This document shows positions 55,100 to 64,000 of a stretch of DNA of 64,000 bases, piece after piece. The notes below the pieces were generated by a model that did not search any database, had not been told where the DNA came from, and worked only from the letters and a program-made list of their open reading frames with translations. The position numbers were made by a program, and so were the translations under genes. Origin of the DNA: Chelydra serpentina (Eukaryota > Chordata > Testudines > Chelydridae); NCBI GenBank assembly GCA_037349315.1, contig JBAIAC010000003.1, positions 8,184,501 to 8,248,500 of the forward strand, read 5' to 3'. The stretch's first letter is position 1. Each line of letters opens with the position of its first letter.

Positions 55100-55779
55100 A
55101 CTTGATTGTGAATGTGGAACAATTAGCTAAAGTGAGGATGAGGTGGAGATTAAAGATTATCTAGGCATGGCCCAACACATTTTTAAAGAGAGAGAAGTTA
55201 AGAACTTTGAGGTAAATGGTAATTGAGATAAAATACAACATGGGTTTACCAAAGGTAGCTCATGCCTGACCAACCCGATCTCTTACTTTGAGAAGATAAC
55301 TGAAGTTTTAGACAAAGGAAATGCAGTAATCTAATCTACCTGGCTTTCAGTAAATCAGCTGATACAGTTCCACATGGGAAATTATTAGTTAAATTGGAGA
55401 AGATGGGGATTAATGTGAGAGCTGAGAGGTGGATAAGGAACTGGTTAAAAGGGAGACTAAATGATATGAAATTTAATAGTGCAAAATGCAAGGTCATGCA
55501 CTTAGAAACTAACAACACGAATGTTTGCTGTAAAATGGGGACTTTGGAAGTGACAGGGGAGGAGAAAGACCTGGGTGTATTGGTTGATCACAAGATGATT
55601 ATGAGCTGCCAAAGTGAAGCAGCTGTGAAAAAGGCTAATGCAATCCTAGGATGCATTAGGCGAGGTATTTCCAGTAGAGTCAAGGAAGTGTTAGTACCAT
55701 TATACAAGCCACTGGTGAGGGTGAGATCTCCTCTGGAATACTGTGTGCAATTCTGGTCTCCCATATTTAAGAAAGATAG
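55100..55779 (+). pseudogene. CR1 reverse transcriptase fragment with internal deletion
   Basis: The upstream part carries GGTTTACCAAAGGTAGCTCA and FSKSADTVPHGKLL-like coding in broken frames. The frame from 55394 reads EKMGINVRAERWIRNWLKGR and then MKFNSAKCKVMHLE, GEEKDLGVLVDHKM, KKANAILGCIRRGI and SPLEYCVQFWSPIFKKD, which is the thumb/C-terminal part of CR1 ORF2. Between LKGR and MKFNSAKC (near 55458) the segment that normally holds the catalytic double-Asp box is missing. The copy also ends without a CR1 tail, so it is doubly truncated. Confidence 0.85.
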
Positions 55780-55882
55780 GGGGGAGGGTGGTTTGATGCT
55801 CAGTGGTTTGAGCATTGGCCTGTTAAACCCAGGGTTGTGAGTCAATCCTTGAGGGGGCCATTTAGGGATCTGGGACAAAAAT
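55780..55882 (+). mobile_element. SINE 5' half, 3' truncated
   Basis: GGGGAGGGTGGTTTGATGCTC, then CAGTGGTTTGAGCATTGGCC and TTAGGGATCTGGGACAAAAA. The A- and B-box region is present, but the CR1-derived tail is absent. The next base belongs to the LINE at 55884. 3' truncation is unusual for a SINE copy. Confidence 0.85.
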
Positions 55883-55883
55883 C

Positions 55884-57135
55884 TGTCAGAGGCTCCTTTA
55901 TGGTGCAGGTAGTCCGGCGTGGAGCGTACTGGCGCACGCCTTCCTGCGCCGCTTCCGAGGGCTCCGGTACGACCAGAAGCTCCTTTATCTTCTTCCGAGA
56001 GGTCTTCCGCGAAACCTCTCCGGGCTGCCGGTCTTCTACCAGGACCTCCTCCGCACCTGGAAGCTATTGTCAGCGACCAGGTCTGTGGCGGCCACCGGGG
56101 GGGGCAGATCTTCTCGCGGAGCCCCTGCTACACAACCCCCAGCTCCGTGTGCAGGTGGCAGAGTCCCCCTCGGTGCGTCAGAGGTTGGTCCTGGCAGAAG
56201 TCACCAGAGTCGGAGACCTCCTGGATTACGACCGGGGAGACTGGCTGGATCCCCTGACGCTCGCTCAGCGCATGGGGCTCTCCAGACCTTGTACTCCCCG
56301 GCGCGTACTTCAGGAGGTGAAGGCCGCTTTGCCGCCTGCTGCTCGGGTTTACCTCGACCGGGTCCTGCGAGAGGGCACGCCCCGCCCTCCCTCCACCCCC
56401 GGCCCTCTGGACCTTTTTATCGGGCCCCTGCCCCGTGGACCCAACCGGCCCCCCGTCCCTTCACTGCAGCCGGTCCGCTTCCAGATCGCGCCAAGGAAAC
56501 ATCTATACATGGTTGTGCTCCATCGCCTCACCCTCGTGTCCCACCCCTTCACGAAATGGCGGGACCTCCTGCCACCTTTAGAGGGTGAGGCCCTCCGGTG
56601 GGCCAGCCTATATTCAACCTTGATACCAAGGCCCGCTGGGGATATCAGTTGGCGGCTCCTTCATGGAGCCGTAAGCACGGGCGTGTACTTGGCGCAGTTC
56701 ACCCCTATCCCCGACACCTGCCCCTTTTGCGGCATGAGGGAGACCCTGGCACACATTTATCTGGAGTGCACCAGACTGCAGCCCCTGTTCTGGCTCCTCT
56801 TAGATATTTTATTACGGTTTTGGTTACACTTTTCCCCTCACCTCTTTATTTATGCACTTCCCATCCGTGGCCCCACGAAGTCGCAGGACCTCCTGGTCAA
56901 CCTCCTCCTGGCCCTGACAAAAATGGCCATTTATAAAACCAGGGAGAGGAGGTTGGCCGATGGAGCTTCCTGTAACTGTGGGGCCTATTTCCGATCCTCC
57001 GTTCGTTCACCCATCCGGGCAGAGTTCCTCTGGGCAGCGTCCACTGGCTCCCTTGACACCTTTGAGGAGCAGTGGGCGCTGTCCGGGGTTCTCTGCTCGG
57101 TGTCCCCATCTGGTTCACTTCGTTTGACCCTTTGA
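55884..57135 (+). pseudogene. C-terminal part of an L1/Tx1-like LINE ORF2
   Basis: The element is 5' truncated. From about 55938 one frame reads RGLPRNLSGLPVFYQDLLRT. At an eight-G run (56097-56104) it shifts to the frame that stays open to TGA at 57133-57135. That frame has ADLLAEPLLHNP, VGDLLDYDRGDWLDP and LYSTLIPRPAGDISWRLLHG, and then CPFCGMRETLAHIYLEC (Cys codon 56719), a C-x2-C-x7-H-x4-C zinc-type motif found at the end of many LINE polymerases. The upstream endonuclease and catalytic palm are absent. The order and wording fit L1/Tx1-clade elements; the clade is an inference. The long open frame suggests a fairly recent insertion. Confidence 0.75.
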
Positions 57136-57474
57136 CCGCACTCCCGTCCCTGTTTTTTCATTTGTTGTCCTCCGTAATTTTTTGGAATCCAGGTCCTGTG
57201 GATCCCTCCCCTTAGGCTGCGAGGGGGATTCTTTAGCACTTTCTCGGATCCCAATAGGACTCCTTTCCCTATAGCCATCTGGCCTTGCCCCTTCACACCT
57301 GCTAAATGTAACACCAATGGTGGTGAATCACTTTGAGATCTACTGATGAAAATACTATACACAAGCTAGATATCATTATTAATTATTACTAAATATACAG
57401 AGCAAACCGCAACACTGGCTTGAAATGAAGTATTTTTAAACTGTCATTTAATGAGCATCACCTGTCTTTTTATC
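57136..57474 (+). other. LINE 3' flank and an L2/MIR-type tail
   Basis: 57136-57290 is probably the 3' UTR of the LINE above (C-rich, with a CCCTCCCC/GGGGGA fold-back near 57205-57230). 57296-57385 reads GAATCACTTTGAGATCTACT and then ATTATTAATTATTACT, a MIR/L2-like tail. Confidence 0.45.
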
Positions 57475-57605
57475 AGGGCCAGCTTCTCAAAAGAGCTTGG
57501 CTCTGCTTAACTCAAGTGGCTGGATTTTCAGAAGGCTCAGCCCCCAGCAGTCCTCCTTGTTCTTAATAGGAGTGGCTGGGTGCTGACTTTAATTGAAAAC
57601 CTGAG
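57475..57605. repeat. hairpin repeat of the TTTTCAAAAG family
   Basis: GGCCAGCTTCTCAAAAGAGC, CTGGATTTTCAGAAGGCTCA and CTGACTTTAATTGAAAACCT are worn arms of the same repeat family. Confidence 0.4.
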
Positions 57606-58247
57606 CCTTGCTGTTTATTAATTCATTCTCATAGCAGACATGACAGGTAAGCACCTAAAACTGTGCAATTGTATCCTCATTAGAAAAAGAAATCTCTATT
57701 CACTGTCCTCTCCGTTGCATTAATCCATCCCTCCTGCCTGCTCTCGGTCACTTCAAGAAGATGAGACGAGGTTTTCTTTCTTTGCCTGCCCTTTGATAGG
57801 ATTCTGAAACTGCCGGGCTTTATTTTCCCTGTATCCACTTTACTCTTTCATGGATCTTTTACTGAAGTGAAAGTTGCTCAGTTGTTTCAAGAAAGAGTGA
57901 GAAAAATATGTTCCCTGGTAGAGAACTAAACCAGAAACCCTGAAAATCAAGATACTGGAGCCAGTTCCTCTTTTTGTTCACTGCAGGGACCAGTCTCTCC
58001 ATCCCACCTCAATTAAATTGTTCTTCGTCTCTTAAAGATTCCTCTAACTGGGACAGATCATTTGATGACTCAGGGAAGGGATTCATTGCAAATAAGACAT
58101 GGCAGGATATTCAGTGCAAAGAGAAGGCTTGAACCTCAGGGTAAAATAGGTCTGAGCTAATTCAATATTTATATAGAAGGAAAGTAAAAATCTAACCAAG
58201 AATGGGAGTGTCCAAGTTAACCCTCCAGATTAAGGTCTCAATCTTAA
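57606..58247. other. unassigned DNA
   Basis: No gene or named repeat is seen. Confidence 0.4.
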
Positions 58248-58422
58248 GGGAGGGATAGCTCAGTGGTTTGAGCATTGGCCTGCTAAACCCAGGGTTGTGA
58301 GTTCAATCCTTGCGAGGGCCATTTAGGGATCAGGGCAAAAATTGGGGATTGGTCCTGCTTTGAGCAGGGGGTTGGACTAGATGACCTCCTAAGGTCCCTT
58401 CCAACTCTGAGATTCTATGAAT
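58248..58422 (+). mobile_element. tRNA-derived SINE with CR1 tail
   Basis: GGGAGGGATAGCTCAGTGG to CTGAGATTCTATGAATCC. It is full length with minor changes (CTTGCGAGGGCC). Confidence 0.9.
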
Positions 58423-59272
58423 CCTGCAGCCTCTATAGAAAAGCAGTAGTCCCATTGAAACTGGTAGGAGTTCTGTTGAAACAAGGACTGCCAGTCTGGG
58501 CCATAAATTGTTTTGTATTGTAAGGGAAGAGCAAGTTGAAGTTATATTTCCTGCATCAAAGGTAAAGTAGGCTATTTCTCTCCCCTCACCCTTCCCCCTG
58601 CCCTCCTCCCATCTGTAAAAGCAGAGGTGCAGGGCTTCTTAGGCACATAACTTGCTGGAGTGGCAGACTTGGGAATTTCTGACCAAGGAAAGTGGCTGCT
58701 GCTGTTTGTTTCTACAGCGTTCAGGGAAACAGGACTTTCTGTACAGGTGTTGGTGGTTTTGTTTTTTTAATAAACAAGATTACACTAAGGAACTCCCTGA
58801 TTCATATAACTAATTTCTCATCTCCGCAGCGACAACCTGCCACGCCCTGATTATTGGCTAACCACAAGGGCTGAAAGAACAACAATGGTTGAAGAATAAG
58901 CAGCCTTACCTGAGAATTTTCAAACATCATGGATCAATGCAGCTTTTTCCTCTGGGGCTGCAGAAGGTCCATTGGCAGCCCAACCAGGGACGGAGGAAAA
59001 GGGACAGCTGAAGGCAGGGGGATCCATGCTGAAGGATCATAGAAAAGAATGTTCCCTAAAACATAGTGTGATTCCCCCTTGGTACATGCTACAGGTGTGA
59101 ACAAATGCTCTAGGAGGCAAAAATGGACAGAGAAAAGGAAACAAGAGCCTCATGGGGACAAATTCATTTAAGAACATACACATGGTGCATCCATCCTTCA
59201 TGTGACAGAGCTCTAGATTAAGGCAGTCAGAGAGTGTGCGAGCAACACCTCAGCAAATCGAAGTGGGTACTT
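58423..59272. other. unassigned DNA
   Basis: No gene is found here. A short pyrimidine-rich tract lies near 58580-58615. Confidence 0.4.
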
Positions 59273-59450
59273 AGAATCATAGAATCTCAGGGTTGGAAGG
59301 GACCTTAGAAGGTCATCTAGTCCAACCCCCTGCTCAAAGCAGGGCCAATCCCCAATTTTTGCCCCATATCCCCAAATGGCCCCCTCAAGAATTGAACTCA
59401 CAGCCCTGGGTTTAGCAGGCCAATGCTCAAACCACTGAGCTATCCCTCCC
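59273..59450 (-). mobile_element. tRNA-derived SINE with CR1 tail, reverse
   Basis: The plus strand begins AGAATCATAGAATCTCAGGG and ends CACTGAGCTATCCCTCCC, the exact reverse of the other SINE copies. It is full length and the only reverse full-length copy in the window. Confidence 0.9.
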
Positions 59451-61054
59451 TTCTCAAGAGCCAAATGGGATTGCAGAAGGGCCTTCTGAAGCCTCATTTG
59501 AGATAGCATTTAATTTAAGGGAAAAACCTTTCTGGTCTGAACTGGAGCCTTTTCTCCCATTGGGGCCAAGGCAGGGGGATGGTATCAAATAACACTTAAG
59601 AGGTGTGGATGTAAAAGCCATCTGCTGCCATGGATATATGATCCAGCAGTTAAGTAATGGACTGACATACCAGCACTGCCTGCTGCTCCCTAAATACATG
59701 GGTGAAAAATGTTGATTCCATTTCTGAATTGCTTTATGGCGCTAAGTGGGAGATGCTGCATTGCCGAGAATTAGGAATTGCTTCCTCTACAGAGGCTGCT
59801 AACACATTACCTTTTCTTAATATGTGCGAGATGCAGATGAAACAATCCGGTGTCTCAGACACTGCAGCATAACAAAGGATGGGGGTGGAGGGGCTCTGTG
59901 ACAATGGCAGAAAAAGTTGCTTTCTTCCAACACTGAACAAGGAGCTTTATCGGAACAAGTGAAAGACTGTTATGCCTAGACATACTCTGCCCTTAACTCA
60001 AGTAATTGTGGTGATGGTAAAACAGAGACACAGTTAAGGGGGTAGACTGTGAATTTAGGCACAGTCTTGATCATGGGTGACATGTAAGCTGACATTGACA
60101 GAAGCCAAGGAGGCACCATTCCTCCTCAGTTGCTTCATTACTCTGGGGTTGTAATTGATTGCTGGCCGATGCCAGGTTGGCTACTCTGGCCAGGGAATGT
60201 GTGTGTGGTGGGTGGGGAGGAAGAGCTGAAGCTCTGCTCACCCCTCCCCATCCACCTACTCCAAGGGGGATATAACTGGGCAACTAGCCATGCTTGTTCC
60301 TAAGAGCCGGGACTCAGCCCCCATGCAGGGTTGTATGAAGGTTTCCACTCCTAGACACGGTTATGGGGTCTAAGTCAGGATCTGCCTCTGAAGGGTGGAG
60401 CACGAGCTCAGCTATAATTGGCGAATGTTCTTGCTTTTGCAAATTTGTGATATCCCTGCAATATTATTTTTATTTTTATCCCCTATTATTTGCTCTCAGA
60501 CTTACAGAAAAGGCACCAACCTCTCTCTAACAGAAGGTAACAGTGTTAATGTTGGGCTCTCGAGTATGTATAGAATGAGGCTGATTTTTAATACGTGCTT
60601 TACAGGGGGATGGGGAGAAAGGGCTCCAGTTTGAGCACCCTGGGTGTCAGCAACTTTTAAAAATGTGCCAAAATGAATCTTTCTGGTCCATTGGGGAAAT
60701 ATGTATTAAAGTAATTTTTAAATCCTTCTGCAGCCAGTGGGCTTGAAGCGGGCAGTGCAATCATGCACTATTTCTAACTGTGTATTATTATTATTTATGC
60801 GATAGAAGGGGAACACCCAGGACTTCCCATTTCCAGCTGAACAAAATGCTAGCATGTGAAAATCGCTCCAGCTACTGCTGGTCTAAAAATGTCACCATCC
60901 TGCTGGGGAACAAAGCTACTCATGGGTCTCTTTGTTCGTTGTAGCTACCAGGAACATCAGCCCAGACAGGGGTCTGCTGAGGACAGATACACCACCCTGC
61001 AAAAGAGCTAAAACGGCGTGTTGGAGCTCCCTCTCCCACTTCTGAGCTGGATGG
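59451..61054. other. unassigned DNA
   Basis: There is no named repeat and no gene. The open frames are all under 100 codons. Confidence 0.4.
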
Positions 61055-61701
61055 TGTGACAGACCCAGACAAGTGGGGTACAGAAGTCTGGTAGAAGGCA
61101 AATATACTGGCCATTGGATGAATAGTTTTCTGTTCCCTGAGTGACCAGAGCAGGGGCTGCACTAGAACAAGCAGGAACTTTCTGGAACCAGGCAGGCTAA
61201 TTAGGACACCTGGAGCCAATTAAGAAGAACCTGCTAGAATCAATTAAGACAGGCAGGCTAATCAGGGCACCTGGGTTTTAAAAGGAGCTCCCTTCAGTTT
61301 GTGGTGTTGCGTGCGAGGAGCTGGGAGCAAGAGGCACACAAGGAGTTGAGAGTGAGAAGAGCTGAAGGACTGAGGAGTACAAGCATCAGCAGACCATCAG
61401 GAGGAAGGTCCTGCAGTAAGCATAAAGAAGGTGTTGGACGGAGGCCGTGGGGAAGTAGCCCAGGGAGTTGTAGCTGTCACACAGCTGTTACAGGAAACCC
61501 TATAGACAACTGCAATCCACAGGGCCCTGGGCTGGAACCTGGAGTAGAGGGCGGGCCCGGGTTCCCCCCAAACCTCCCAGCTCCTAATCTGACACAGGAG
61601 GAATTTGACTGTGGGTTCTACCAGAGGGGAAGATCTCTGAGGGGATCAAAATCCGCCAATAAGCGCAGGACTCACCAAGGTAGAGGAGTAACTTTGTCAC
61701 A
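61055..61701 (+). mobile_element. solo LTR, 647 bp (family D)
   Basis: The LTR starts TGTGACAGACCCAG and ends ACTTTGTCACA, so TGTGACA and TGTCACA are perfect inverted ends. The flanks read ATGG and ACGG, a 4-bp duplication with one C/T change. A TTTTAAAAGGAGCTC near 61276 could be the promoter TATA-like box. The open frame 61301-61924 runs from LTR into flank and is not a gene. Confidence 0.75.
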
Positions 61702-62984
61702 ACGGGTAGAGCCACCATCCATACGCTACCTTCCCTCCTCATGGAGAGAATTCCAGTGCAAAGTAATCACATGGGGTCACACCCAGAAACCAGACTCAAG
61801 CAGCCACAGCCTCTGTTGCAGACAAGCTGGTCACTGCACACACCCTGGGGCTGCTCCAAGACCTGGATGTTTTGGTTGTGAATGGGGATGCCTGAAAATC
61901 TTTGATATACGCTTGGGTAAATAAAAAGCCCAGCCTGTGATGTCCTGGGAGACACCCTCCCAACCCAGGGAAATGTACTGAATCAAAATGTATACAGCAT
62001 AGTAGCAGCAGAAAAATGGTGCTTCACCTCCACACTTTGGCTTATAAGAGAAAACCTTGTGGTGAACAAAGGCTGAGATATGGAAGAGCTCACAGCTCAG
62101 TTAAGGTCGTTTGCCAGGGCTGGTTTGAGAACTGATGGTGGTTAGTCATTGAGCTGTCTGTATCTTACAAGAAACAATGACTATAAGATAAAACTACATG
62201 GGACCGTATCTAGAATTAGTCAGTCACACGTTTTTATAGAGAATAAATAATACTTGAATATTTACCTGCCTGTAAGCCTTTCACGGGGACTCTTTGCTGT
62301 CCTTGTGCCAGTGTCAAAGGCTAGCAGCATAAGTCTTTCTTGGCTGCTAAGCTGTGTTGCACATTTGTCTACAATGGATACAGCCTTCTGATTGCCTGCA
62401 GGGATCTGTGGGCGTGTACTTGGGTACGTCTCCTTCTGGAAACCTGGGGCTGTGCTTTCCATCCAGTTGCATTCCCACTTGTGCCTGTGCCTCTGAATTT
62501 TTGGCAGGCAATCAGCACACCACCAACTGAAAATCTGGCCTTTTCATCTCAGTGTTAAGAAACATTGACACACAAAGGATCTTTGCTTTTCAATATGTCC
62601 CTTTGTTTGGATTCATTGGTTGATTTGTCCATAAAGTCTGCCAGACCTATCCTCTTGACCAGAGTCAACTGGCCTCTTTCCATGTTGGTGCCCTCTGGGA
62701 TAACGAGGAATCCGCATGCTGCACCGTCATGGCCTTTCTTTAGTTCCCTAGTGCTGGCAGTCAAGACTTCCAAGGCAATGTCTTTTGGCAGAAATGGACA
62801 GACAGGAAATCATTGGTGCCAAAGAGTTAAATGCCCATAGCTTTGCTGAGTGAACAGGTGGCTGATGTCAGTTATAGACAATTAACAGTGCATAACGAAA
62901 GGTTACAGGGTGGGTGGCATGAGGAGATTCCACTGCTGAGGGAGAACCACTCATGAACAAAGAGAAAACTTGTTCCCTGTATCT
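61702..62984. other. unassigned DNA
   Basis: No gene or named repeat is seen. Confidence 0.4.
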
Positions 62985-63225
62985 GATGCAGCATTGAGAT
63001 GCCTCAGTTGAGATCAAAGTCCCACTGTGCTGTATGCTGTACAGACACGTAGTAAGAGACAGACCCTACCCCTAATTGCTTACAGACTAAAATAGGCAAA
63101 GGGTGAGAGAGGAAATAGACACACAGAGAGGTGAATTGTGTTGAGCAAGGTCATGCAACAGGTCAGTGGCAAAGCCAGGCCTCCTGACTGCCATGGTTAT
63201 GCCCTAACCACAGGAGCACACTACC
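62985..63225 (-). repeat. L2 tail plus MIR core
   Basis: The reverse L2-type tail (AAGTCCCACTGTGCTGTATG, CAGACCCTACCCCTAATTGC) is followed by a reverse MIR core (ACACAGAGAGGTGAATTGTG, GGTCATGCAACAGGTCAGTG, AAAGCCAGGCCTCCTGACTG). Confidence 0.6.
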
Positions 63226-63630
63226 TCTTCACACACATGTGTGGACCAGGAGATTCACAATAGTCAGTTCCTTCCTGTAGCGCCAGGCTTCTGGGGACAG
63301 GTGGGGAGACCCTAACCAAGCACCCCTAGTCCTCCTTGGTCTGGCAAGAAGTTCTGGCTGTGCAGCAGCAACACTGGCTCCAGCTCTCACATAAGCCCCA
63401 ATGACTTAAATGGCCCTTGTGGAAGTATGGTGCCGCCTTTGGGTGTCCAATATCCTGGGGGACATTTGTGCAGAGGGAGCCAGAAGCTGAGGCCTTCTCC
63501 TCCTCCCATGGCTGTCAGTAGCAACACTCTCATTGATTTCAGTGGGGGACAGGGGCAAGGGTCATGCCCTTACAGTAGAACCGCAGAAAATCAAAGACAA
63601 AGCACTGACCCAAAAGTTCTGCTACCTATG
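63226..63630. other. unassigned DNA
   Basis: No gene or named repeat is seen. Confidence 0.35.
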
Positions 63631-64000
63631 TGACGGGTTGGGTCACGGAGACTCCCTTGGGACTGCCACCTGATGTGCTGAGACTACCTCTGAGCCCGTT
63701 TTCCCTGCTAACTTGGGACTTCAGTACCCTGTCTTGTTGAGCTAGACACGCTAGCCTGCTACAAACAGACCCAGGTCTCCCAAAAGCTGCAGAGTTAACT
63801 GAAAACAGCTTAAGAAGTGCTCTTGTCTCTAGCACCCAGACACCCAGTCCCAATGGGATCCAAACCCCAAATAAATCCATTTTACTCTGTATAAAGCTTA
63901 TAAAGATAAACTCTCAAATTGTCCGCCCTCTATAACACTGATAGATATGGACAGCTGTTTGCTCCCCCAGGTATTAGTCACTAACTCTGGGTTCAAAAAT
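63631..64000. mobile_element. partial LTR running off the window
   Basis: TGTGACGGGTTGGGTCACGG opens with an LTR-type TGTGAC. Internal text (GCTTAAGAAGTGCTCTTGTC, CCAAATAAATCCATTTTACT, CTATAACACTGATAGATATG) resembles a widespread turtle LTR. The far end lies outside the window, so neither the TSD nor the orientation can be decided. Confidence 0.5.

Noticed and set aside
61301..61924. 207-codon open frame
   Set aside because: It begins inside a solo LTR and reads through its 3' end into flanking DNA.
1..64000. CRISPR array, operon or bacterial contamination
   Set aside because: There are no regularly spaced short repeats. Repeat content is that of a vertebrate throughout, with no dense gene packing.

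Overview
This window looks like intergenic or deep intronic DNA from a sauropsid, most probably a cryptodire turtle. The basis is the repeat content: tRNA-derived SINEs whose 3' ends share the CR1 LINE tail (the 'tortoise Pol III/SINE' arrangement), many CR1 LINE 3' ends, MIR/CORE-SINE and L2 remnants, Penelope-like tails, hAT elements with 8-bp target-site duplications (TSDs), short palindromic DNA transposons, solo LTRs and DIRS-type retrotransposons. I found no host protein-coding exon, rRNA, real tRNA or CRISPR array. Every long reading frame I could assign belongs to a mobile element.

Layout. 1-4.9 kb: old unique-looking sequence with small hairpin repeats. 4.9-11.7 kb: an old, broken DIRS retrotransposon that still has its inverted terminal repeats (ITRs) and internal complementary region (ICR). 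It was later hit by a Penelope-like element (itself hit by a palindromic MITE), a solo LTR, a second MITE next to a CR1 fragment, and a SINE. 11.7-29.4 kb: mostly unassigned DNA with scattered CR1, SINE, MIR/L2 and hAT pieces and a solo LTR. 29.4-36.2 kb: the centrepiece, a hAT element with a perfect 8-bp TSD, split by a nearly complete 6.3-kb DIRS retrotransposon. 36.2-64 kb: more scattered repeats, including a second hAT with a perfect 8-bp TSD, a third MITE copy, a hAT with a 1.08-kb solo LTR inside it, a head-to-tail CR1/SINE/Tx1-like LINE cluster, more solo LTRs and a partial LTR at the right edge.

The younger DIRS element encodes, in order, a Gag-like protein (six-cysteine N-terminus, then an Arg/Ser/Tyr-rich stretch), a reverse transcriptase-RNase H polyprotein with an intact YLDD box, a post-RNase H domain, and a tyrosine recombinase with its R...HxxR...Y residues in one uninterrupted frame. 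The ICR between the recombinase stop codon and the right ITR is complementary to both outer ends, as expected for replication through a closed circle and integration by recombinase. It is broken by in-frame stops (two in Gag, one in Pol) and by two frameshifts that both lie in poly-G runs.

Most assignments rest on recognising family sequence and on internal evidence (TSDs, terminal inverted repeats (TIRs), complementarity between distant segments, conserved motifs). I could not run database searches. Stretches described as unassigned are those in which I saw no gene or repeat I could defend.
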